A stretch of 15,906 bases of DNA from Bacteroidales bacterium (lineage in GTDB: Bacteria; Bacteroidota; Bacteroidia; Bacteroidales; UBA1715). The position numbers and the translations under genes were made by a program. The stretch spans positions 1 through 15,906 of the forward strand of contig JAISIO010000116.1 in NCBI GenBank assembly GCA_031262005.1. The letters are read 5' to 3'. This document shows, in pieces, positions 6,685 to 14,005 of the stretch. A model generated the notes under the pieces. That model was not told where the DNA came from. It worked only from the letters and a program-made list of their open reading frames with translations, and made no database searches. Within the stretch, counting starts at the first letter, position 1. Each line of letters begins with the position of its first letter.

Positions 6685-8805
6685 ATGAAAAAGCCAATTA
6701 TAGTAACTATATTTTTTTTGTGTACGATTTGTTGCACAATACAAGCGCAAGAAACAAGCCCGCAAAGCAGCAATCTTTCTGCCGGCAAACTCAAACGCTT
6801 GGGCTATCATGCTATGAAATACCATGATGCGTATTCCGCCATAGATTTTTTTGAAGCCTACTCGGCAAAAAGAAAAAACATAAAAGTGCTCTATTCGCTT
6901 GCCGAATGCTACCGTGCAGCTCGTGATTACAAATCCGCACGCGAGGCTTACTCCGAAGTGTATGAAGCAAAACCCAAGGCATATCCTTTGGCTCTGTACT
7001 ATCAAGCTGCACTTTTAAAAACCGAAAAACGCTATGAAGAAGCCCGCATTCTATTTCAGAAATTCAAAAAATCGGGTGCGACAATCATTAATGGCATTGA
7101 TTATAAAAAACTCACAAACCTGCAAATTCAAGCCTGCGATAGTGCTCTGCAATGGATTGCGCAACCGAAAAATGCCGATATTGTTCATGCCAACAACGAT
7201 ATTAATAAAGCCTCAATCGAATTTTCACCGTTATATTTAACCGACAGCACCCTGCTTTTTGCAGCCTTGCGTAGCGATACCATAGTATATACGGTGGTTG
7301 ATAGAGATATGCACGAAATTCCGCAACGGAAATTTTACACTGCTACGCTTGCTGCCGATAATACGTGGAATTTTTCCAACGAATGGAATGATGCTCGCCA
7401 CTTAACCGCTCCCAACGAACAAATTGGCAACGGTGCTTTTTCGCTCGACAAACGCCGCTTCTATTTCACCCGATGTGTAAAAAACAATAGTTTCGACTAC
7501 GAATGCGCCCTGTACGTAAGCGAAAAAATGGGGCAAACGTGGGGCAAACCCGATAAATTACCACACAGCATAAATGCAAAAGGGGTTCACACCACTCAGC
7601 CAACAATTGGCATAAATTCCAAAACCAACAACGAAGTGTTGTATTTTGTGAGCAATCGCCACGGCGGCAAAGGCGGTATGGATATATGGTTCAGCGAATA
7701 TCAAAAAAATAAAGGCGAATGGACTACGCCAAAAAATTGCGGTAATGCCATAAACACGCCTGGCGATGAATTAACGCCGTTTTTTGATATAACAAATAGA
7801 ACGCTGTATTTCAGTTCCAACGGGTTAGCCGGTTTGGGAGAGTTGGATATATTCAAGGCAACGGGCGAACTTGGCAAATGGATTGCTGTGGAAAACGTGG
7901 GAGCACCCGTCAATTCGCCGTTCGACGATTTATATTATGTGCCTCACCCCAATCATACAGACGGCGTATTTACCTCGAATCGCACAGGTTCCATAACAAC
8001 CATGCACGAAAATTGCTGCGATGATTTGTATTTTTTCCGCTACAACAATCATATAACGCTGGCTACCGAAGGACTGGTGTTGCAAAAAATCAATCCACAG
8101 GTAAAACATATTTTGGGATTGGAGGCTGAAATCGCAACCGAATTAAGCACCGACACCTTAACACCTGCCGAAAATATTCCGGTAACACTCTACATGATAG
8201 ACGAACAGACGAAAGAAAAAGTGGTGGCAGCACAGCAACATACCGATAAAAACGGCTACTATCTCTTCAACGTAGAAAAAAACACCTATTATGAAATAGA
8301 AGTGGAAGGACAGCGAAAACCGAATCCCACGCTTACATTCAACACCAAAAATAGCGAACAATCCGACACGTTACAGCAACCCGACGTTGTAATAGAATAC
8401 ATTCCACAAATTCCGTTTATCATAAAAAATATTTATTATGATTTCGACAAATCGGATTTACGGAATGCCTCAAAAACCGTGTTAGACACAACCGTACTCG
8501 TAATTTTGAACGAAAACCCGCACATAGTAGTAGAAATCAGCAGCCACACTGATAGCAAGGGCGACTACGATTACAACATAAAACTTTCGCAACGGCGAGC
8601 CGAAAGTGTGGTAAATTACCTAATAAAAAGCGGAATTGATAAAAATCGACTTGTAGCGCGAGGTTACGGCGAAACGCGCCCAATTGCCCCCAACGAGAAT
8701 GAAGATGGCAGCGATAATCCCGAAGGACGACAAAAAAACCGCAGAACCGAATTTAAAATCATAGGAACAATAGATAGTTACGAAAAAATTATTTACGAAG
8801 AATAA
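6685..8805 (+). CDS. PorE-like TPR, beta-propeller and OmpA-domain protein (copy 1)
   Basis: A 706-residue envelope protein with the four-part layout of Porphyromonas gingivalis PorE. The signal peptide covers about residues 1-21 (IQA before QE). It has no lipobox despite three cysteines in the hydrophobic core, unlike PorE, which is a lipoprotein. TPR-like helices span about 30-150. PD40/WD40-type propeller blades span about 165-455, with repeated LYFxSN and GGxDIW/GELDIF motifs, ending in CCDD at 444-447. A carboxypeptidase-regulatory-like beta domain lies near 490-560 (PVTLYMID, then DKNGYY). A C-terminal OmpA peptidoglycan-binding domain runs from about 580, with D623 in SHTDSKG and R638 in NIKLSQRRAESV, matching N-x2-LS-x2-RA-x2-V. 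The likely role is to anchor the PorP/SprF complex to peptidoglycan as part of a T9SS. The gene is followed by a paralogue at 8897. Confidence 0.88.
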   Translation: MKKPIIVTIFFLCTICCTIQAQETSPQSSNLSAGKLKRLGYHAMKYHDAYSAIDFFEAYSAKRKNIKVLYSLAECYRAARDYKSAREAYSEVYEAKPKAYPLALYYQAALLKTEKRYEEARILFQKFKKSGATIINGIDYKKLTNLQIQACDSALQWIAQPKNADIVHANNDINKASIEFSPLYLTDSTLLFAALRSDTIVYTVVDRDMHEIPQRKFYTATLAADNTWNFSNEWNDARHLTAPNEQIGNGAFSLDKRRFYFTRCVKNNSFDYECALYVSEKMGQTWGKPDKLPHSINAKGVHTTQPTIGINSKTNNEVLYFVSNRHGGKGGMDIWFSEYQKNKGEWTTPKNCGNAINTPGDELTPFFDITNRTLYFSSNGLAGLGELDIFKATGELGKWIAVENVGAPVNSPFDDLYYVPHPNHTDGVFTSNRTGSITTMHENCCDDLYFFRYNNHITLATEGLVLQKINPQVKHILGLEAEIATELSTDTLTPAENIPVTLYMIDEQTKEKVVAAQQHTDKNGYYLFNVEKNTYYEIEVEGQRKPNPTLTFNTKNSEQSDTLQQPDVVIEYIPQIPFIIKNIYYDFDKSDLRNASKTVLDTTVLVILNENPHIVVEISSHTDSKGDYDYNIKLSQRRAESVVNYLIKSGIDKNRLVARGYGETRPIAPNENEDGSDNPEGRQKNRRTEFKIIGTIDSYEKIIYEE

Positions 8806-8835
8806 GAAAAATTTTATTTATTAAAAAAATAGTAC

Positions 8836-8843
8836 TACATTTG
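8836..8843 (+). promoter_or_regulatory. -7 box upstream of PorE-like copy 2
   Basis: TACATTTG matches the Bacteroidota -7 consensus TAnnTTTG perfectly and sits 53 bases before the ATG at 8897. The -33 region is T-rich (8811-8820) but lacks a clear TTG. If active, it would let the second PorE-like gene be transcribed separately from the first. Confidence 0.45.
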
Positions 8844-8896
8844 AGGCGTTTTTTTATCGCAGGTAATAGTATACACTTAATAATTTTACACACAGA

Positions 8897-10984
8897 ATGA
8901 CACGTAACTATCTGATTTCATTGTTTTTACTGCTTTTTACAATTTCTTCTGCTTCGTTTGCACAAGAAGATTTATCGAAGATGGGTGCCGGTAAATTAAA
9001 AAAAACAGGAGCAAAACTGTATGCACAAGGCGACGTTTTTGGTGCAATTCGTCATTACGAAGAGTTATTACGCAAAAAAGATAATTATGAGGTGATGTTT
9101 CAGCTTGCCGATGCGTATCATGCAGCTCGCAATTACCCAATGGCGCAATTTTGGTACAACAAAGCATATAAAACCAATCCTAAAAAGAATGCACGAGCAC
9201 TGTTTTTTTATGCAAAAATGCTAAAAACAGCTTCTCAATATGAAGATGCTGCTGCGCAATTCAAAATATTCAAAAAAGAATATACCGGATTTAAAGATTC
9301 TCCACAATATCAAAAATTGGTAAAAAACCAAATTGCCTCAATTGATTCGTCTATCAAAACGCAGGCAAATCCACGAGAAGTACGAGTAACAAATTTAGGC
9401 AATAACATTAATTCTCCTATGTCGGAATATATGCCTATTTATCTTTCGCCAACATCATTTATTTACGCAACACGTGCTTTCGACACCGCTCGTTTCGATG
9501 CTTCTATGCAAAATCCTACATTCAGCACAGCAGTAAAATACGGCATCAGCTGGTTGAACAACGGCGATTGGGAATTTAAACCAAACGGAGAAACCGTAAA
9601 CATTAATCACGGTGCATTTTCTCCCGATTTTCAACGATTCTATTTTACACAATGTACTCGCGATAAAAAATCAGTAGAAACTTGTAAATTATATTCTTCG
9701 AAAAACGTGTTCGGAGCATGGCAAGAACCCGAAGAATTACCCGAATTTATTAATCTCAAAGGTTCTTCAATCACACAAGTAGGTGTGGGTAACGAATCGA
9801 AAAAAGGTGATGAAGTGGTGTATTTCGTAACCAATCGTCCTGGTGGACAAGGTGGTTTCGACATTTGGTACACTATATTCATATCAAAATCGAACGCTTG
9901 GCGCGCACCAAAAAACTGTGGTACTAAAATAAATACGCCTGCCGATGAAATCACTCCTTACTACGATGTAACAGCACGCGCATTGTATTTTAGCTCTAAC
10001 GGTTTAGCAGGTCAAGGCGAATTCGACATATTTAAAGCAACTGGCGAACTTGGACGATGGACTGTTGCCGAAAATTTGGGTGCTCCTGTCAATACGCCAT
10101 TCGACGATTATTATTTCAGCACTACCACCGACGGCAAAGAAGGTTTGTTTGCCTCGAACCGTTCGGGTAGCCAAACTGCTGCTTATGAGGGTTGTTGTGA
10201 TGATATTTATCACGTAAACTTTGAAAATGTGTTCGACATTCCTGTGGTGGGACGTGTGTATGAAGTGGAAGACCGCGATATTTTCAATATTCTTAGAAGT
10301 AACTTTGAAGCAGAAGAAGAAACAGAAGAAATTCGTTTCCTTGCAGGAAGTACCGTTTCATTATTCATTGGTAACAGCAACGAAAAAGTGTTTATTGCAA
10401 GTACTCAAACCGACAATAACGGACGTTTTGAATTTGTGGTAGAACCTAATCGTAACTATATGTTGCAGTTTGAAAACGCTCGCACAGGTACTGCTCTTAT
10501 GCCGCTTTCAACACAAGGAGTAGAAACTCCCGACACTATTTTTCTGAAAGATTACGGTATCAATTACATACCTAAAACAAAATCATTTATCTCGAAAAAT
10601 ATTTACTATGAATTTGGTAAATACAAACTTACCAAAGAACAACGTCAAATTATCGACACATCAATTGTGGCTCTGCTCCGTACAGCACCCGATATTGTTG
10701 TAGAACTTCGTAGCCATACCGATAATATTGGCGGAGAGGATTTCAATATGAAACTTTCACAACGCCGTGCTAACGAAATTATCGACCATGTTATCAAACA
10801 AGGTATTTCGCCTGCGCGCATTACCGGTAAAGGTTTCGGCTTCTCTGTTCCAATAGCACCGAACAATCGTCCCGATGGCAGCGATTACCCCGAAGGAAGA
10901 GCGAAAAACCGCCGAACCGAAATACAGGTTATTGGCTCTGTTTCGGAGAGCGAGTCTGGTGGCGATGATGAATACGATGATTAA
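8897..10984 (+). CDS. PorE-like TPR, beta-propeller and OmpA-domain protein (copy 2)
   Basis: A 695-residue paralogue of the gene at 6685 that aligns with it along its whole length. The signal peptide is about residues 1-22 (SFA before QE), with no lipobox. TPR-like helices follow (the GAGKLKK start matches SAGKLKR in copy 1), then propeller blades with GGQGGFDIWY and LYFSSNGLAGQGEFDIF, and CCDD at 433-436. Next comes a regulatory-like beta domain near 490-540 and an OmpA domain with D609 in SHTDNIG and R624 in NMKLSQRRA. The C-terminus is a short acidic tail (ESESGGDDEYDD) not shared with copy 1. It probably acts in the outer-membrane to peptidoglycan link of the T9SS, either as a second subunit or for a different client. 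It has its own -7 box upstream and a strong terminator directly after the stop. Sequence divergence from copy 1 is substantial, so the duplication is not recent. Confidence 0.88.
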   Translation: MTRNYLISLFLLLFTISSASFAQEDLSKMGAGKLKKTGAKLYAQGDVFGAIRHYEELLRKKDNYEVMFQLADAYHAARNYPMAQFWYNKAYKTNPKKNARALFFYAKMLKTASQYEDAAAQFKIFKKEYTGFKDSPQYQKLVKNQIASIDSSIKTQANPREVRVTNLGNNINSPMSEYMPIYLSPTSFIYATRAFDTARFDASMQNPTFSTAVKYGISWLNNGDWEFKPNGETVNINHGAFSPDFQRFYFTQCTRDKKSVETCKLYSSKNVFGAWQEPEELPEFINLKGSSITQVGVGNESKKGDEVVYFVTNRPGGQGGFDIWYTIFISKSNAWRAPKNCGTKINTPADEITPYYDVTARALYFSSNGLAGQGEFDIFKATGELGRWTVAENLGAPVNTPFDDYYFSTTTDGKEGLFASNRSGSQTAAYEGCCDDIYHVNFENVFDIPVVGRVYEVEDRDIFNILRSNFEAEEETEEIRFLAGSTVSLFIGNSNEKVFIASTQTDNNGRFEFVVEPNRNYMLQFENARTGTALMPLSTQGVETPDTIFLKDYGINYIPKTKSFISKNIYYEFGKYKLTKEQRQIIDTSIVALLRTAPDIVVELRSHTDNIGGEDFNMKLSQRRANEIIDHVIKQGISPARITGKGFGFSVPIAPNNRPDGSDYPEGRAKNRRTEIQVIGSVSESESGGDDEYDD

Positions 10985-10990
10985 CCGCAT

Positions 10991-11020
10991 AAAATCCCTT
11001 GCAAATCGCAAGGGATTTTT
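10991..11020 (+). terminator. Strong intrinsic terminator after the T9SS genes
   Basis: AAAATCCCTTGC (10991-11002) pairs over 12 bases with GCAAGGGATTTT (11008-11019) around a five-base loop, and the U-tract runs on past the stem. It begins six bases after the TAA of the second PorE-like gene. This is the clearest terminator in the window and marks the end of the secretion block. Confidence 0.9.
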
Positions 11021-11032
11021 TTATATCTCACA

Positions 11033-11506
11033 ATGAAAAACACCGCTATTCTACTTTTGGGTGCAAATTTGGGCAATGAAGAATTATTATTTGCTCAAGT
11101 GCGCACTTTGTGCTCACAACGCATAGGTACTATAACAGCACAGTCGAAACTATACACCAGCAAAGCATGGGGATTTGAGCACGAAAATCTATTCTATAAT
11201 CAAGCTCTGGTGGTACTTACTTCAAAAACTGCCAACGAAACTCTTGCCGAATGTTTGGCAATAGAAACCGAACTCGGTAGAACGCGCTCACAAAACAACA
11301 GTTACGAAGCCCGTATAATAGATATTGATATAGAATATTTCAATAGCGATATTATTAATACCTCTACTTTACACGTTCCCCACCCATTAGTGCATCTACG
11401 AGAATTTGCATTAATTCCGTTATGCGAAATTGCACCCGATTTTGTACATCCTATTTTAGGAAAAACGCAAAGAGAACTACTGTTGGAGCTTGCAAACGAG
11501 GATTGA
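11033..11506 (+). CDS. folK: 2-amino-4-hydroxy-6-hydroxymethyldihydropteridine pyrophosphokinase
   Basis: A 157-residue cytoplasmic enzyme of folate synthesis. It transfers pyrophosphate from ATP to 6-hydroxymethyl-7,8-dihydropterin, giving the substrate of dihydropteroate synthase. Length and motifs fit HPPK: LLLGANLGN (8-15, the G-N-L-G turn), the SKAWGF...NLFYNQALVV segment (43-61), LGRTRS (81-86), the magnesium-binding D97-x-D99 in ARIIDIDI, and VPHPLVHLREFALIPL (115-130). In place of the usual basic residue and GPR before the aspartates there is YEARIID, a tolerated variant. The ATG lies only 13 bases after the terminator U-tract, leaving no room for a separate promoter between them. Confidence 0.93.
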   Translation: MKNTAILLLGANLGNEELLFAQVRTLCSQRIGTITAQSKLYTSKAWGFEHENLFYNQALVVLTSKTANETLAECLAIETELGRTRSQNNSYEARIIDIDIEYFNSDIINTSTLHVPHPLVHLREFALIPLCEIAPDFVHPILGKTQRELLLELANED

Positions 11507-11609
11507 TACAAGTAATCTTGCCAAAGAATGCTTCTCTCGGAGGTATTACTCGTAATAAACTTCATTTTTTCACGTTTTGTCAGCAGTTGCTCACTAATTT
11601 ATAATTTAC

Positions 11610-11640
11610 AATTTGTATTTTACAATTAATTTGTATTTTG
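11610..11640 (+). promoter_or_regulatory. Probable recX promoter within a short direct repeat
   Basis: TTTG (11612-11615) is followed after 18 bases by TATTTTG (11634-11640), one T short of the -7 consensus, 25 bases before the chosen recX start at 11665. The 12-mer AATTTGTATTTT occurs twice, at 11610-11621 and 11628-11639, so the -33 and -7 elements are copies of the same sequence. The 158-base gap between folK and recX holds nothing else convincing. Confidence 0.45.
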
Positions 11641-11664
11641 CACACAATTAAAAATTACAGTATT

Positions 11665-12138
11665 ATGAACAAACGAATATTACCCCCGCAAAAAGCATTC
11701 GAGAAATTGATGGCATATTGCAGCAAAATGGAGCGCAGCGAATTCGACGTGCGTCAAAAACTTTTTAATTGGGGTATTGACACAAAAAAAGCAGATGAAA
11801 TTATCGAACAACTCAAAAAAGATTCTTTTCTTGACAGTTCTCGCTACATTCAGGCATTTATTCGCGGAAAATACTATTACAACAAATGGGGACGGGTAAA
11901 AATCCGCTTCAATCTGAAACTCAAAGGATTTTCCGATGATGAGATTAATAGTGCAATGGACGCATTTTTTTCAACCGTAGACTACGAAGCTATGATTTGC
12001 GAGCAATTGACACGCAAAAACAAATCGCTCACTATTGACGATGAATACCAACGCAAATCAAAACTTATTCTTTTCGGGCAAAGTCGGGGCTACGAAACAG
12101 AAATTTCACTTAACTGCGTTGATAAAATTATTAATTAA
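11665..12138 (+). CDS. recX: RecX-family regulatory protein
   Basis: A small, all-helical, basic protein of 157 residues that fits the RecX family, whose members bind RecA filaments and damp recombinase activity. The typical N-terminal repeat is present: KAFEKLMAYCSKMERSEFDVRQKL, then a short W-G turn and IIEQLKKDSFLDSSRYIQAFIRGK (each seen as one run of helices), followed by KWGRVKIRFNLKLKG. I use the ATG at 11665 (MNKRILPP) over the in-frame ATG at 11638, which overlaps the probable promoter. recA is not adjacent in this window. The 3' end is followed after 61 bases by the MORN-repeat gene. Family assignment is fairly sure; its effect on RecA here is inferred. Confidence 0.82.
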   Translation: MNKRILPPQKAFEKLMAYCSKMERSEFDVRQKLFNWGIDTKKADEIIEQLKKDSFLDSSRYIQAFIRGKYYYNKWGRVKIRFNLKLKGFSDDEINSAMDAFFSTVDYEAMICEQLTRKNKSLTIDDEYQRKSKLILFGQSRGYETEISLNCVDKIIN

Positions 12139-12199
12139 ATGTGCTGATAGTCAATCGGCAGATAAAAAACATAGTATAACTCCAAATCCCTATTATAGT

Positions 12200-13948
12200 A
12201 TGAATAAATTGCAAGTTGCGTGTGTATGTATTGCGCTTTTCTCATTTTCAACACTTTTCGGACAAGATACGGTAACAATCTATTATCGCAACGGCAAAAT
12301 TGCAAGCAAAGGCTATTTACGCGATGGAAACGAACAAGGTGTGTGGAAATATTGGGATTCATTGGGAAGAAAAACCCAAACAACCGAATATTTACTTGGA
12401 CGATTGAACGGTAAAAACATTGAGTTTTATCCGAATGGAAAACCCAAACAAGAGGCTACCTACAAACTCAATCAATTGAACGGTATATACACCGAATACG
12501 ATGAACGCGGATTTAAAACAATCGAAGGTTATTTTAAAAATAACATACGCGACAGTTTGTGGTCGTATTTTTATCCTAACAGCAATGTGCCACGAACCGA
12601 ATATATGTACAAAGGCGATACAGTACTCTTATGGAGTTCTCGCTATCGCAAAGGCTCTTGTTCGGTGTGTAACGGCAATGGCGAGTATATCGGATATTGG
12701 GACGGCACAAATACTATAAAAGAAAAAGGAACCTATGAAAACGGTCTTAAAACCGGTGTATGGGAAACGTATTTTGAAAGCAAGCAATACCAATCAAAAG
12801 GCGAATATAAGCGGGGTGAAAAAATAGGCGACTGGATAGAATACTACGAGAACGGCACCATGAAAGAACATCGAAACACGCAAACCGGCGTTTACGAAGT
12901 GTGGTTCAATACCGGAAAACCACACATACAAGGTTTTATGAAAAACGAGGTAAAAGATTCTGTGTGGACATATTGGAACGAACAAGGCACGATGATTAGC
13001 CGTTCACGTTACAAAAATGGAAAATTAGACGGGTTGCAGGAAACGTGGTTTGCCAACGGAAAACCATCGTCTACAATAGAATACAAAGTCGATAAAAAAC
13101 AAGGTAAAGCCGTGTGGTATACTAAAAACAACGCAAAACAAGCCATTGAAATGGAGGGTTATTTTGACAACGATTTGCAACACGGCACATGGATTTACTG
13201 GCGTGCCGACGGTAAAGGAATAGGAAATACCGGCGATTTTGACAAAGGACTAAAAACCGGACATTGGAAATGGTTTTACGATGAAAAAAATCTTTGGAAA
13301 GAAGGCGACTACGACAAAGATTTAAAAACCGGCTTATGGATATTCTATTACGAAAACGGGCAAAAAGAACACCAAGGAAATTTTGTAAACAATAAAGAAC
13401 ACGGAAAATTTGAACAATGGTTCGACAACGGAAAATTACAAACAATCGGTTATTTCGATATGGGATTAATGACCGGAACATGGGAAGGCTGGTACGAAGA
13501 AAAACCCGAACAAAAAATGTACAGCACCGAATATAAATCAGGTTTGTACAATGGCGTTTCCACCGTATGGAATTTGAACGGGTTAGTACAATCGGAAAAA
13601 CACTATCAAAACGGTGAATTTCACGGCACATCGAAAACCTATTTTATGAATGGAAAACCCAATATTTTCGGCGAATACACCAATGGGAAAATGACCGGTA
13701 CATGGCAATATTTCAATGAATCGGGAACTTGTGAACGCGAAATTTCATACAAAAATGGTATTCCCGAAGGCTCTTGGACAATTCGCTACAAAGAAGGTCC
13801 GCTCCGTGAAGAGATGACTTATAAAAACGGTATGCGCAAAGGCAATTACAAATATTACGGTCCACAGGGCAATTTGCTTTATCACGCAGTGTACAAAAAT
13901 GGGCAAGTTAAGAAAACGAAACTTGATAAGCGTGCTACAAAGCAATAA
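12200..13948 (+). CDS. Secreted protein of about 22 MORN-type repeats
   Basis: A 582-residue exported protein. The ATG at 12200 opens a signal peptide (residues 1-20, MNKLQVACVC to LFG before QD); a longer frame from 12035 overlaps recX and would bury the signal. Nearly all of the mature protein is made of about 22 units of 22-26 residues. The consensus is roughly Y-x-NGK at the start, G-x-Y-x-x-G near the middle and x-G-x-W-x-x-Y at the end, as in the MORN_2/YwqK repeat family. One unit is interrupted by C154-S-V-C157-N-G-N-G, a single copy of the CxxCxGxG pattern otherwise known from DnaJ zinc fingers. No enzymatic motif or T9SS sorting domain is visible. The protein is probably periplasmic or envelope-associated. 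Database names of the antitoxin type often given to this family are not supported here, because no toxin gene is adjacent. Function unknown. Confidence 0.85.
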   Translation: MNKLQVACVCIALFSFSTLFGQDTVTIYYRNGKIASKGYLRDGNEQGVWKYWDSLGRKTQTTEYLLGRLNGKNIEFYPNGKPKQEATYKLNQLNGIYTEYDERGFKTIEGYFKNNIRDSLWSYFYPNSNVPRTEYMYKGDTVLLWSSRYRKGSCSVCNGNGEYIGYWDGTNTIKEKGTYENGLKTGVWETYFESKQYQSKGEYKRGEKIGDWIEYYENGTMKEHRNTQTGVYEVWFNTGKPHIQGFMKNEVKDSVWTYWNEQGTMISRSRYKNGKLDGLQETWFANGKPSSTIEYKVDKKQGKAVWYTKNNAKQAIEMEGYFDNDLQHGTWIYWRADGKGIGNTGDFDKGLKTGHWKWFYDEKNLWKEGDYDKDLKTGLWIFYYENGQKEHQGNFVNNKEHGKFEQWFDNGKLQTIGYFDMGLMTGTWEGWYEEKPEQKMYSTEYKSGLYNGVSTVWNLNGLVQSEKHYQNGEFHGTSKTYFMNGKPNIFGEYTNGKMTGTWQYFNESGTCEREISYKNGIPEGSWTIRYKEGPLREEMTYKNGMRKGNYKYYGPQGNLLYHAVYKNGQVKKTKLDKRATKQ

Positions 13949-14005
13949 TTGAAGTCAATACAATTTTTACATTCGCTTTTTCAAGGCAGAAAATCTATGT
14001 AGCGC

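Noticed and set aside
11544..11570. Terminator after folK from the TATTAC/GTAATA inverted repeat and a following T run
   Set aside because: The stem is short, AT-rich, has only a two-base loop, and the T run is separated from it by several bases.
12035..12199. Longer start for the MORN-repeat protein
   Set aside because: It overlaps the recX 3' end and precedes an obvious signal peptide beginning at 12200.
13122..13631. 169-codon minus-strand open frame
   Set aside because: It lies antisense within the repetitive MORN gene; its R/F/C-rich composition is what the repeat codons give on the other strand.
12200..13948. Antitoxin role for the MORN-repeat protein, as family names sometimes imply
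   Set aside because: It has a signal peptide and about 22 repeats, and neither neighbour (recX, recQ) resembles a toxin.
13949..13975. recQ promoter: TTG (13949-13951) and TACATTCG (13968-13975)
   Set aside because: Spacing is only 16 bases and the -7 box has a mismatch, so it is too weak to list as a feature.
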